DNA of 64,000 nucleotides from Vicingaceae bacterium (GCA_028245195.1 JAOKCF010000003.1:124001-188000); one strand, 5' to 3'; counted from the stretch's first letter, positions 32,083-42,439 are shown. The notes: generated by a model not told the origin, from the sequence alone. A program made the numbers and translations.

Positions 32083-33435
32083 ATGACAAAAAATATTTTA
32101 ATTCTACTCGCAATTTCCCTTTTGGGTTTTTCATCTTGTAAAGACGATGAGCCTGAGTTAGGGCCTGCGCCAACGGCAGCAGATGCGGCATTCACTTATA
32201 CAGAGTCTTCAACAAGTCCTAATATTCTTCAATTCAAGGCAGCTAGAACGGATGTAGTAGCAGTTTGGGATTTTGGTAATGGAACATCTGCTGAAGGACC
32301 ATCCGGAATAGGAACGTATCCAAATAAGGGAACGTATGCAGTTACGTTAACGATTTTTACTAAAGGGGGTAGTGCTACTCGAACAGATAGTGTTGTAATA
32401 GCTGCTGATGATTTTGCATTGCTGAACGATCCGTTGTTCAGACTTCTTTCTGGCGGTATAGACAGTGTGAATGGTAAAACTTGGGTTTTAGATTCTGCAA
32501 ATGCCGGCCATTTTGGGGTTACATATAGTTCAACAGGAGATTTTGGTTACTTACCTAATGACTACAGCGCAGCAGCAAATAACCATGGTGGTTTTGGTAT
32601 GTACGATGATCGGTATAATTTTAGTTTGCAAGGTTATCAATTCAACATGATTACAAACGGCAATGTTTTTATCGACAATTTACAAGCTGGAAATTTTCCT
32701 GGATCAACTCAGATCAGTGGCTCAGAAGATTATATTGCACCTTTAGCGAATCAAATTGGCGAGAACTGGTCCATATCAAAGGGTGTGGATACTACCCTTA
32801 CTGTTTCAGGTAGGTCATTTATGGGGTTTTACACTGGAGTTAAGGTATATAAAATTCTTAATCTCACTGAAAATGAATTATACCTTAGGTATGCAGACGC
32901 GAGTAATGCAAATTTGCAATGGTACATTCGATTAATCCCTGAAGGTTACGTTCCAGGTTCTGGTGGAGGTGGAAGCACTGGTGTTGAGTTGCCTATAGAT
33001 TTTGAGGGAACAGATCCGGGTTTTTCAAGTTTTAATGGTAGTACTGCGAGCGTGGTTAGTAATCCAAATCCAACTGGTGACAATACAAGTGCAAACGTAC
33101 TTCAAACCATAAAAGGTGGCTCTAACGACGCAGGTATTTACGTTGACTTAGGGTCTGAATTGGATTTGTCAACAAACACCAAAATTGCCTTTAAACTATT
33201 TAATTCTACCAATCCATTCGTTGGTGGAACGTGCAGAGTTAAATTAGAAGACCAGTCTAACCCTCAAAATAGTGTTGAAGTTGATGTAACACTTGTAGCA
33301 ACTCCCGCGTGGATTCAATATGAGGCTGATTTTGCAGGGTCTGCATCTGGGCAATATGATAGAATTGTGTTTTTCCCAGGTTGGGCAACCACTGGAACAG
33401 ACACATATAATTTGGATGACATAGAACAAAAATAA
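32083..33435 (+). CDS. PKD-domain surface lipoprotein (SusE-position glycan-binding protein)
   Basis: Lipobox GFSSCKDDE, PKD VWDFGNGTSAEG, C-terminal module resembling those in the downstream T9SS protein. Confidence 0.82.
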   Translation: MTKNILILLAISLLGFSSCKDDEPELGPAPTAADAAFTYTESSTSPNILQFKAARTDVVAVWDFGNGTSAEGPSGIGTYPNKGTYAVTLTIFTKGGSATRTDSVVIAADDFALLNDPLFRLLSGGIDSVNGKTWVLDSANAGHFGVTYSSTGDFGYLPNDYSAAANNHGGFGMYDDRYNFSLQGYQFNMITNGNVFIDNLQAGNFPGSTQISGSEDYIAPLANQIGENWSISKGVDTTLTVSGRSFMGFYTGVKVYKILNLTENELYLRYADASNANLQWYIRLIPEGYVPGSGGGGSTGVELPIDFEGTDPGFSSFNGSTASVVSNPNPTGDNTSANVLQTIKGGSNDAGIYVDLGSELDLSTNTKIAFKLFNSTNPFVGGTCRVKLEDQSNPQNSVEVDVTLVATPAWIQYEADFAGSASGQYDRIVFFPGWATTGTDTYNLDDIEQK

Positions 33436-33436
33436 T

Positions 33437-34567
33437 ATGACTTCATTTAGATTAGCTTTAGTACTTTGTTTAGCATCGATAATTGTTTACTCAGGCTGCA
33501 AGGTAGATGAAGGTTCAGACTTCTCTGTAACGCAACCCTCTAATTTAGAAGTGGTTGTGACCGTAGACTCAGTCGTGGAAGGTCAAGTAAGTGTGACGGC
33601 AAATGCAAGTAATGCAAATAATTACATTATTACGTTTTACGAGCAAGGTGGAGTTACTTCGGAAGAATCGAAAAATGGAGAAGCAACATATCAGTACAGT
33701 TCTTCTGGTTCATACACCATCAATGTTAAAGCTAATACTACCCCAACAGACTTTATCGAGACTAACGTAAATGTTATTCCATATTTTCGTTTAGGTCCTC
33801 CAACAAATGATGGGATGCCACCAACAGACGGATACAGCAGTCCTATATCATATCCTGGCTACAATTTAGTTTGGAATGATGAATTCGACGGAACATCTCT
33901 TTCTACAATAGATTGGAATTATGAAATAGGAACAGGAAATGGCGGTTGGGGAAATAATGAACTGCAATATTATCGTCAAGAGAATGCTTCTGTCAGTAAT
34001 GGAATATTAACGATTCAAGCGAAAAAGGAATTTTTCAATACCAGTGCTTATACCTCTTCTCGAATAACCACGCAAAATAAACATAGCTTTCAATACGGAC
34101 GAATTGATGTAAGGGCTGCACTTCCTTTCGGACAAGGCCTGTGGCCTGCCTTATGGATGTTGGGTGACAATATTTCTGCTGTGGGTTGGCCATCTTGTGG
34201 CGAAATTGATATTGTGGAGTTAGTTGGAGGGAATAATAGGGATAACGAAGTGCATGGAACCGCACACTGGGAGTTGAACGGTTCACGCGTTCAGGCTGGC
34301 GGAAGCAATAGGTTGCAAAATGGTGCTTTTGCTCACGAGTTCCATGTGTTTTCCATCGTTTGGGATAGTCAAAAAATAGAATGGTATAGAGATGATGTCA
34401 AATATCAAACATTAGACATCACACCTGCGGACTTACGTGAATTTCAAAACAAGTTTTTCTTAATCTTTAATGTAGCCGTTGGAGGTGATTGGCCAGGCTC
34501 ACCAAATGCTTCGACCCAATTTCCTCAGTACATGTTTGTTGATTATGTAAGAGTATTTCAGAGGTAA
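33437..34567 (+). CDS. GH16 family laminarinase lipoprotein with N-terminal PKD-like domain
   Basis: Lipobox VYSGCK, LVWNDEFDGTSL, GEIDIVELVG. Confidence 0.92.
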   Translation: MTSFRLALVLCLASIIVYSGCKVDEGSDFSVTQPSNLEVVVTVDSVVEGQVSVTANASNANNYIITFYEQGGVTSEESKNGEATYQYSSSGSYTINVKANTTPTDFIETNVNVIPYFRLGPPTNDGMPPTDGYSSPISYPGYNLVWNDEFDGTSLSTIDWNYEIGTGNGGWGNNELQYYRQENASVSNGILTIQAKKEFFNTSAYTSSRITTQNKHSFQYGRIDVRAALPFGQGLWPALWMLGDNISAVGWPSCGEIDIVELVGGNNRDNEVHGTAHWELNGSRVQAGGSNRLQNGAFAHEFHVFSIVWDSQKIEWYRDDVKYQTLDITPADLREFQNKFFLIFNVAVGGDWPGSPNASTQFPQYMFVDYVRVFQR

Positions 34568-34724
34568 CGGGTAACTGGGTTAAAATTTAGTTTTAGTTAA
34601 GGAGAGCGCTTTGCATTTACTATAGAGCGTTTTTTATGGAGATTAAAATAAACTAGTTAGAAGAGTTATAGTTTATTTTACTATTTCTTCGTATACTTGT
34701 TTAAATTATTTAAACTTATACAAA

Positions 34725-36578
34725 ATGAAAAAAATAGTACTTTCTTTTATTCTCTCATCGGTTTGTCTTCTAGGGATGAGTCAAAAATCACAGATAGACT
34801 TACCAATTACATGGGATGATACTGCTAACGTTGATTACTCTGTTATTGGCTTTGGAAATGATACGGCAAATTTGGCTGTAGATCCGACCAGTGCCTCTAA
34901 CATTGTTCTCGGAATTGTTAAGCCTTCTGGTGGTGGAACTCAAATATGGGCTGGAGTTGTTTTAGGTAATGATTCATTAGCCTCTGCAATTCCTTTCTCA
35001 GCAGGAAATACAACCATTATTGCACGAGTTTATTCTTCAGCGATTGGGATTCCAATGAGATTAAAGGTTGAAAACGAGTCTAATGCAGCAATTGCCTCAG
35101 AAACTGAGGTTAATACTACTGTTGTTGGTTGGGATACACTATCATTTGATTTTTCAACTCCTGTAACTGGTACTCCGGGACTAGTATTTACGAACACGTA
35201 TGATAAAATGGCATTTTTTCCAAATTTTGGAACAGTTCCAGCAACAGATGAAACATACTATATCGATTATGTTGCATTTATAGGCGGTAGTTCAGGGCCA
35301 TCTAAAGCGCAGATTGATTTGCCAATTAACTGGGACGATACAGCGAATGTGAACTATGCAGTAATCGATTTTGGAGGAAACGTATCTTCTTCAGTTGTTG
35401 ATCCAACAAATGCTTCTAACCTAGTTTTAAAAACAGAAAAACCTTCAACAGCGCAAGGATGGGCAGGAACTACTTTAGGTTCTGCATTAGCAACTGCAAT
35501 ACCTTTTTCCGCTTCAAATACAACAATGGAAGCTATAATATGGTCTGCAGCAAGCGGAATACCTGTATTAATGAAAGTTGAAGATCAAACAAATGCTGGA
35601 ATTTTTGTTGAAACGTTAGCTAGCACTAGCCGAGTTGGTTGGGATACCTTAACCTTTGATTTTGCAAACCCTAGTCCTAACGCTCAAGCGTTAAACTTTG
35701 CAAATACATATGACAAAGTTTCTTTGTTTTTTAACTTTAATGTTGTCCCATCAGCGACTGAAACGTATTATACTGATGATGTATGGTTTGGAGGAGCTTC
35801 TTCAGGTCCATCAAAGGCTCAAATTGATTTGCCAATCAATTGGGATGATACTTCAAATGTAAGCTACAGTATAACTCCTTTCGGTGGAAATATTTCTACT
35901 GTAGTTACTGATCCAACGAACGCTTCCAATTTGGTATTGCAAATTGACAAACCAGCTACAGCTCAATCTTGGGCAGGAACTACCTTAGGTAGTTCAGCAT
36001 TAGCAACAGCTATCCCTTTTGCAACAACTAGAACAGTGTTGCAGGCTAAAGTATGGTCAGCAGCAAGTGGAATACCTATATTATTGAAAGTAGAAGATCA
36101 AACAAACGCAGGAATATTTGTTGAAACGTTAGCATCTACAAGTAAAGTTGGTTGGGATACATTAACTTTCGATTTTTCAAATCCCGGGCCAAATGCTCAA
36201 GCTCTGAATTTTTCAAATACTTATGATGTTATATCTATCTTTTTTAACTTCAACGTAGTTCCTTCAGCTCTTGAAACGTACTATTTAGATAACATATCTT
36301 TTGGTCAATTGATTACAGGGATTTCAGAATATAAGTCTAATCCAACATTCTCTGTTTACCCTAATCCGGCGAATGATGTTGTTACAATTGATGCTACTTT
36401 ATTGAATAAAGTGAATCAAGTAATAGTAAAAAATGCTGTAGGACAGATTGTATTACAAAAGAATGTTTCAGCGATTGATAACAAGTTGAACGTATCAAAC
36501 TTTGAGAATGGAGTTTATTTTATGATTCTATCTTCTGAATTAGGAACGAAGACTTCTAAATTCATGGTTACGAAATAA
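34725..36578 (+). CDS. Secreted T9SS protein with three tandem ~170-aa beta-sandwich-like modules, candidate glycan-binding protein
   Basis: Signal peptide; repeats starting SQIDLPITWDDTANVDYSV / AQIDLPINWDDTANVNYAV / AQIDLPINWDDTSNVSYSI; C-terminal SVYPNPANDVVTI..KFMVTK sorting domain. Confidence 0.82.
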   Translation: MKKIVLSFILSSVCLLGMSQKSQIDLPITWDDTANVDYSVIGFGNDTANLAVDPTSASNIVLGIVKPSGGGTQIWAGVVLGNDSLASAIPFSAGNTTIIARVYSSAIGIPMRLKVENESNAAIASETEVNTTVVGWDTLSFDFSTPVTGTPGLVFTNTYDKMAFFPNFGTVPATDETYYIDYVAFIGGSSGPSKAQIDLPINWDDTANVNYAVIDFGGNVSSSVVDPTNASNLVLKTEKPSTAQGWAGTTLGSALATAIPFSASNTTMEAIIWSAASGIPVLMKVEDQTNAGIFVETLASTSRVGWDTLTFDFANPSPNAQALNFANTYDKVSLFFNFNVVPSATETYYTDDVWFGGASSGPSKAQIDLPINWDDTSNVSYSITPFGGNISTVVTDPTNASNLVLQIDKPATAQSWAGTTLGSSALATAIPFATTRTVLQAKVWSAASGIPILLKVEDQTNAGIFVETLASTSKVGWDTLTFDFSNPGPNAQALNFSNTYDVISIFFNFNVVPSALETYYLDNISFGQLITGISEYKSNPTFSVYPNPANDVVTIDATLLNKVNQVIVKNAVGQIVLQKNVSAIDNKLNVSNFENGVYFMILSSELGTKTSKFMVTK

Positions 36579-36605
36579 GAATTAACATACAGTTATTTCA
36601 ACGGA

Positions 36606-36640
36606 AAGAAGCCTGTATCGAAAGATGTGGGCTTCTTTTT
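36606..36640 (+). terminator. Terminator downstream of the glucan locus
   Basis: AAGAAGCC ... GGCTTCTT followed by a T-run. Confidence 0.75.
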
Positions 36641-36706
36641 TGCTGTTAATGAAAAAGAGTTATTTCTATAAAAACAAAACTAACTATTGTCGATTTTTGT
36701 AAGTAG

Positions 36707-38812
36707 ATGAGTCAACTTCTATCTACATCCATCGAGTATCTTAAAGGCGTTGGGCCAAAACGCGCAGAAATTCTAGCTGCGGAATTGGGCATTCGCACTT
36801 ATGGAGAGTTATTACATCACTTTCCATTTCGCTATGAAGATAGGACCAAGTTTTATAAAGTTTCGGAGGTAAATGGAAATTTACCTTACGTTCAATTGGT
36901 AGGCGAAATTGTTCATGTTGAAGAGATAGGGGTTAAGTTTAAAAAACGGCTGGTCGCTAAACTGAGAGATGAAACCGGAACGATGGAGTTGGTCTGGTTT
37001 AAAGGTGTCGCTTATTTTGCCAAGAATTTAAAGGTTGGTGAGAAGTACGTTGTCTTTGCAAAACCAAACGAGTACAATCGTAAAGTAAATTTAGTTCACC
37101 CCGAAGTAGAGACATTAATTGAATTTAAAAACTCTGTTCAGTCCAAACTTCAAGCAGTGTATCCTTCTACAGAAAAGCTTTCGAAGTTTGCTTTGGGATC
37201 TAAAAATATTTCCAGACTATTAAAAACGCTATTACCTCAATTAAAATACAAGCTAGAAGAGAATGTCCCGGCTTCGGTTGTAGAAAATAATATACTGTTG
37301 GATCGAGAATCTGCCATGTTTAACATTCATTTTCCCACCTCGGTTGAGTTGCTGAAACGATCAATTAGACGAATTAAATTCGAGGAGTTATTCATGATTC
37401 AGTTAGAATTACTGAAACTTAAATTAGTGAACTTAGAGAAGTCTCAAGGATTTGTTTTTGGTGAGATTGGCGAAAAGTTCAATGGTTTTTATTCTAACAA
37501 CTTACCCTTCGATTTAACCGGTGCGCAGAAACGGGTATTAAAAGAGATTCGAATCGATTTGAAACGAGGTAAACAAATGAATCGCCTGTTACAAGGTGAT
37601 GTTGGCAGTGGCAAGACGATAGTTGCTTTAATGACTATTTTGATCGGGCTTGATAATGGATTTCAAGCTGCGTTAATGGCGCCAACTGAGATTTTAGCTA
37701 CTCAACATTACGAAGGTCTTAAAGAGCTTTTAAAAGGTATGGATGTTGAAGTGGAATTGCTAACTGGATCTGTTAGAGCCAAAAAGCGACGAGAAATTCA
37801 CGACAAGTTAGAAAATGGAGCACTTCATATTTTAATTGGAACTCACGCTTTAATAGAAGATAAAGTGAAGTTTAAGAACTTGGGCATTGCTGTTATTGAT
37901 GAACAACATCGCTTTGGAGTAGCTCAAAGAGCGAAACTATATAAAAAGAATACAGTACCTCCTCACGTTTTGATTATGACCGCAACTCCTATTCCAAGAA
38001 CTTTGGCGATGACGTTGTACGGTGACTTGGATGTTTCCGTGATTGACGAGCTACCTCCGGGTCGAAAGGAGATTCAAACGTTGCATTGGTATGAGAATAA
38101 GCGGTTGCGCTTGTTTGGCTTTATGGAGGGGGAAATTGCAAAAGGTCGACAGGTTTACATTGTTTATCCATTAATTGAAGAGTCTGAGAAGTTAGACTAT
38201 GCTACTTTGGAGGAAGGGTATCAACATATCTTTAAACGATTTCCGGCACCAAAGTACAAGGTGAGCATTGTGCATGGAAAAATGAAAGCTGATGTGAAGC
38301 AGTTTGAAATGAATCGGTTCGTGAATGGAGAGACAGATATTATGGTTTCAACAACTGTTATCGAAGTAGGAGTGAACGTGCCAAATGCATCGGTTATGAT
38401 TATTGAAAGTGCTGAGCGTTTTGGATTGTCTCAATTGCACCAATTACGAGGCAGAGTAGGACGAGGAGCAGAGCAGTCGTATTGTTTATTGATGACAGGG
38501 AATAAGCTTTCAAGCGATGGCCGCCTTCGAATGAAAACCATGACGGGAACCAATGACGGTTTTCAAATTGCCGAGGTTGATTTAAAGTTGAGAGGCCCGG
38601 GCGATATGCGAGGAACACAGCAAAGTGGAACCCCCATTAATTTGAAATTAGCAAATTTAGCAACCGATGGTGAGTTGATAGAGAAAGCACGAGGAGCAGC
38701 AAAAAATATCTTAGAAAGAGATCCAGATTTGACTTTTCCGGAGAATAGAGGGCTTTTTTCTTATTTAACTGAAAGAAATAGAGGTAAAGCAAACTGGAGT
38801 AAAATATCATAA
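36707..38812 (+). CDS. recG: ATP-dependent DNA helicase RecG
   Basis: LLQGDVGSGKTIVA, DEQHRFGVAQR, TATPIPRTLAMT, QLRGRVGRG. Confidence 0.97.
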   Translation: MSQLLSTSIEYLKGVGPKRAEILAAELGIRTYGELLHHFPFRYEDRTKFYKVSEVNGNLPYVQLVGEIVHVEEIGVKFKKRLVAKLRDETGTMELVWFKGVAYFAKNLKVGEKYVVFAKPNEYNRKVNLVHPEVETLIEFKNSVQSKLQAVYPSTEKLSKFALGSKNISRLLKTLLPQLKYKLEENVPASVVENNILLDRESAMFNIHFPTSVELLKRSIRRIKFEELFMIQLELLKLKLVNLEKSQGFVFGEIGEKFNGFYSNNLPFDLTGAQKRVLKEIRIDLKRGKQMNRLLQGDVGSGKTIVALMTILIGLDNGFQAALMAPTEILATQHYEGLKELLKGMDVEVELLTGSVRAKKRREIHDKLENGALHILIGTHALIEDKVKFKNLGIAVIDEQHRFGVAQRAKLYKKNTVPPHVLIMTATPIPRTLAMTLYGDLDVSVIDELPPGRKEIQTLHWYENKRLRLFGFMEGEIAKGRQVYIVYPLIEESEKLDYATLEEGYQHIFKRFPAPKYKVSIVHGKMKADVKQFEMNRFVNGETDIMVSTTVIEVGVNVPNASVMIIESAERFGLSQLHQLRGRVGRGAEQSYCLLMTGNKLSSDGRLRMKTMTGTNDGFQIAEVDLKLRGPGDMRGTQQSGTPINLKLANLATDGELIEKARGAAKNILERDPDLTFPENRGLFSYLTERNRGKANWSKIS

Positions 38813-39708
38813 TGGAGTTTAGTCAGAAAGGAAATTTAAGTGAACACAAAGCTGCCATTTATGCTCTATGCGAAGGAGAGGGTGATCATATTTGTTACTC
38901 GGGTGGTTCCGACCGTTTTGTAATTAAGTGGAATCTGAAACTTATGAAAGCTGAGAAGTTAGTTTCAAAGTCACCTACAACTATTGTTAGTTTATGTTAC
39001 TTGAAAGCACAAAACATTTTGCTCATTGGTCAAATTGAAGGAGGTGTTCATGTAATTGACTTAACTCAAAACAAGGAGATAAAATACCTTAAAGTGCACA
39101 AAGGATATACTTTCGACATTCAGTTTATTAAAGAAAAGAATGAACTTGTATTTTCTTCAGGTGATGGAAGCATTAGCATTTGGTCAGCAATTGATTTTAA
39201 GCTGTTATTTCAAACGCAAATAGGAAAAGGAAAAAATAGAAAAGTTGCGTATTCTGCTGAAAGGAATGAACTTGCTGTTGCATCGGCAGATGGTTTTGTG
39301 AAGGTATTGAATACGGAAGATTGGTGTGAAAAATTTGTAATAAGCGGTCTAGAATCAGGCGCCAACAGTTTGTGTTATTTAAAAGAAAAATTAATCATTG
39401 GTACTAAAAATGCACACTTACATCAATTTGATTTAAAGACAAATATAAAAGAAGAAGGTATAGCTGCTCATAATTGGGCCGTTTATGATTTAGTTTACAA
39501 TGAAAACTTAGACTTGCTCGCTTCAGTAAGCCGTGATAAGACAGTAAAAGTATGGAACCCAAATACCTTAGAAGTTCTAAAGCGTTTTGAAGGATTTAAA
39601 GATAGAGGTCACACACATTCTGTAAATGCGGCACTTTGGTCAAGCTATAATAATTACTTAATTACGGCTGGAGACGATAAGGTAATTCGAATATGGGAAG
39701 TCAATTAA
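38812..39708 (+). CDS. WD40 repeat protein
   Basis: Multiple WD-type repeats (VIKWNL, ISIWSA, VKVWNP, IRIWEV). Confidence 0.88.
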   Translation: MEFSQKGNLSEHKAAIYALCEGEGDHICYSGGSDRFVIKWNLKLMKAEKLVSKSPTTIVSLCYLKAQNILLIGQIEGGVHVIDLTQNKEIKYLKVHKGYTFDIQFIKEKNELVFSSGDGSISIWSAIDFKLLFQTQIGKGKNRKVAYSAERNELAVASADGFVKVLNTEDWCEKFVISGLESGANSLCYLKEKLIIGTKNAHLHQFDLKTNIKEEGIAAHNWAVYDLVYNENLDLLASVSRDKTVKVWNPNTLEVLKRFEGFKDRGHTHSVNAALWSSYNNYLITAGDDKVIRIWEVN

Positions 39709-39790
39709 GGATTACGAGTTATAGAATTACGGATGTTTTAATTGGTATTCGGTAATTGAAGTTTAACTTCGCAGATCAAAATATTACCGC

Positions 39791-42196
39791 ATGAAAATTT
39801 CTTACAACTGGCTACAGAATTACATCCAAACAGATTTAACCATTGATGAGATATCGACCATTTTGACTGACATAGGTCTTGAAGTTGAAGGGATTTCTGA
39901 GGTAGAGTCTGTAAAAGGCGGATTGAAAGGGTTAGTTGTTGGAGAAGTAATGACTTGCGAACAGCATGAAAATGCAGACAAGTTGAAGAAAACAACTGTT
40001 AACATTGGAGCAGAAGATTTGTTAGAGATTGTTTGTGGCGCGCCAAATGTAGCTGCAGGTCAGAAAGTAATTGTGGCAACTGTGGGTGCAGTTTTGTATG
40101 ATGGAGACGATTCTTTTAAGATTAAAAAATCAAAAATAAGAGGCGAAGTTTCTGAAGGAATGATTTGCGCTGAAGATGAGATTGGTTTGGGAGCTTCTCA
40201 CGATGGGATAATGGTATTAGATAATAGTGCTATAATTGGAACTGTTGCATCCGAGTTTTTTAATTTAACTTCTGATACGGTTTTTGAAATTGGATTGACG
40301 CCAAATAGAATTGATGCTGCATCGCATTATGGAGTGGCAAGAGATTTAACTGCCTATTTGAATTTATCAAGTAAGCACGAACTAATTTTACCCGATGTGT
40401 CTAAATTTAAAGAGGGTTCATCAAATTCAATTACTGTAGAAGTGGAAGATTCTGTTCTTGCACCTAGATATTGTGGGTTAGAAATTAAGAATGTGAAGGT
40501 TGAAGCTTCTCCTGATTGGTTGCAAAATAATTTGAATGCTATCGGATTGAAGCCAATTAATAATGTGGTAGACATAACCAACTTTGTGTTGCACGAATTA
40601 GCACAGCCATTACATGCATTTGATTTAGACAAAATTTCTGGAGATAAAGTAGTTGTTAAATGTGTGAAAGAGGCTATTAAATTCACAACACTTGATGGAG
40701 TAGAAAGACAATTGTTGAATCAAGATTTGATGATTTGCGACGGAGAAAAGCCTATGTGTATTGCAGGTGTTTTCGGTGGAGCCTCTTCAGGTGTATCAGA
40801 AGGTACAACCTCAGTTTTTTTAGAGTCGGCTTATTTTAATCCGGTAAGTGTTCGAAAAACTGCAAAACGACATGGATTAAACACAGACGCTTCTTTTCGT
40901 TTTGAAAGAGGAATTGATCCAAATATCACAGTATTTGCTTTAAAAAGAGCTGCACTATTAATTCAAGAAATTGCAGGCGGAGAAATTTCATCAAAGATTA
41001 CGGACTTATACCCTCAACCAATAGAAGATGTTACGGTTGAATTGACCTATAAAAAGGTAAATAGTGTTATTGGTAATGTTTTACCAAAAAGCGTAGTAAA
41101 CGAAATTCTTGGAAACTTAGATATAAAAACTTTAAAGGCGGAAGGCGATTACTTAACACTTCAGGTGCCTTCTTACCGAGTAGATGTTCAGCGAGATGTT
41201 GATGTTGTCGAGGAGATTCTGCGAATTTACGGATACAACAATGTTGTTTTACCGAGTTTTATGAAGTCTAATTTGACTCCTAACCCTACGATTATTCCGC
41301 ATAAGGTAGAGAACACCGTTGCTGATTTTTTGAGCAGCGTAGGTTTTGCCGAAATATTTAATAATTCCTTAACCAATCCTTCCTATTATGCTGACGATGC
41401 TGAACTAGTAAGCATGGTAAATCCTTTGAGCAAAGAAACAGAGGTAATGAGAGGCTCAATGCTTTACGGTGGTTTGGAAGCCATTGTGTACAATCAAAAG
41501 AGAATGCGAAAAAACCTTAAATTCTATGAGTTTGGTTCAACGTACAAAGCATTGAGAAATTCAAAATTTGAAGAAACCAAAAGATTGGCTTTATGGCTTA
41601 GCGGGAATGTCGAAGAGGAGAGTTGGGAGGAAAAGTCAGAATCGACGAGCTACTACGACTTAAAGCAACGAATAGAAGCTATTATGCAGCGAGTGGGCAT
41701 TGAAAAGTATAAGTTGGAAACTAACGAAGACTCCAAGTTTGAATATTCGAAATCCTTCGCAAAAGGGAAGTTCAATTTAGTGACTTTTGGAAAAGTAGCG
41801 ACTTCAGAAATATCCAAATTTGGTGGTAAAAATGAAGTATTCTTTGCAACGTTCAATTGGACTACTATATTGAAGTTAATGAGTGGAAAAGATGTCCAGT
41901 ATAAACCCGTAACTAAGTTTCCTGCAGTGCGCAGAGATTTAGCCTTATTAATAGATGAATCTGTTGGTTTTGATGAGATTAAAAATATCGCGAAAAAAGT
42001 AGAACAACGATTGCTAAAAGAAGTCAATTTGTTTGACGTTTATGAAGGAAAAAAACTGACATCTGGTAAAAAATCCTACGCAGTTAGCTTTACTTTTCAA
42101 GATGAACAGAAAACACTAACAGATAATTACATTGATAAAATTATGGACAAAATGATTTCATCTCTGAAAACTCAATTAGGAGCAGAATTGAGGTAG
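39791..42196 (+). CDS. pheT: Phenylalanine--tRNA ligase subunit beta
   Basis: MKISYNWLQNYI, tRNA-binding domain, ELAQPLHAFDLDKI, C-terminal FDX-ACB domain. Confidence 0.97.
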   Translation: MKISYNWLQNYIQTDLTIDEISTILTDIGLEVEGISEVESVKGGLKGLVVGEVMTCEQHENADKLKKTTVNIGAEDLLEIVCGAPNVAAGQKVIVATVGAVLYDGDDSFKIKKSKIRGEVSEGMICAEDEIGLGASHDGIMVLDNSAIIGTVASEFFNLTSDTVFEIGLTPNRIDAASHYGVARDLTAYLNLSSKHELILPDVSKFKEGSSNSITVEVEDSVLAPRYCGLEIKNVKVEASPDWLQNNLNAIGLKPINNVVDITNFVLHELAQPLHAFDLDKISGDKVVVKCVKEAIKFTTLDGVERQLLNQDLMICDGEKPMCIAGVFGGASSGVSEGTTSVFLESAYFNPVSVRKTAKRHGLNTDASFRFERGIDPNITVFALKRAALLIQEIAGGEISSKITDLYPQPIEDVTVELTYKKVNSVIGNVLPKSVVNEILGNLDIKTLKAEGDYLTLQVPSYRVDVQRDVDVVEEILRIYGYNNVVLPSFMKSNLTPNPTIIPHKVENTVADFLSSVGFAEIFNNSLTNPSYYADDAELVSMVNPLSKETEVMRGSMLYGGLEAIVYNQKRMRKNLKFYEFGSTYKALRNSKFEETKRLALWLSGNVEEESWEEKSESTSYYDLKQRIEAIMQRVGIEKYKLETNEDSKFEYSKSFAKGKFNLVTFGKVATSEISKFGGKNEVFFATFNWTTILKLMSGKDVQYKPVTKFPAVRRDLALLIDESVGFDEIKNIAKKVEQRLLKEVNLFDVYEGKKLTSGKKSYAVSFTFQDEQKTLTDNYIDKIMDKMISSLKTQLGAELR

Positions 42197-42199
42197 GAT

Positions 42200-42439
42200 T
42201 TAAGTTACTACTGCAGTAATTTTTTCTGCCAAGGCTCTATCTTTCGCGGTAATCGTGTTGCATTCATCGTGCGTTGTTAGCCAAATTTCAACAGTATTGT
42301 AAACATTTTTCCAATCAGGATGGTGATTTGCTTTTTCTGCTAATAATGCGACCTTGCTCATAAAAGCCCAAGCTTCAATAAAATTTTTGAATTTAAATTT
42401 TTGGTAAAGGGTGTTGTCTTGTTCTTCCCAGTTTTTCAT
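42200..42439 (-). CDS. 4a-hydroxytetrahydrobiopterin (pterin-4a-carbinolamine) dehydratase
   Basis: 79 aa; EKANHHPDWKNVYNTVEIWLTTHD motif. Confidence 0.93.
   Translation of the reverse strand: MKNWEEQDNTLYQKFKFKNFIEAWAFMSKVALLAEKANHHPDWKNVYNTVEIWLTTHDECNTITAKDRALAEKITAVVT

Noticed and set aside
34785-36310. CRISPR-like or simple DNA repeat array
   Set aside because: The periodicity (~510 bp) is at protein-module level within one open reading frame, not short spaced DNA repeats.
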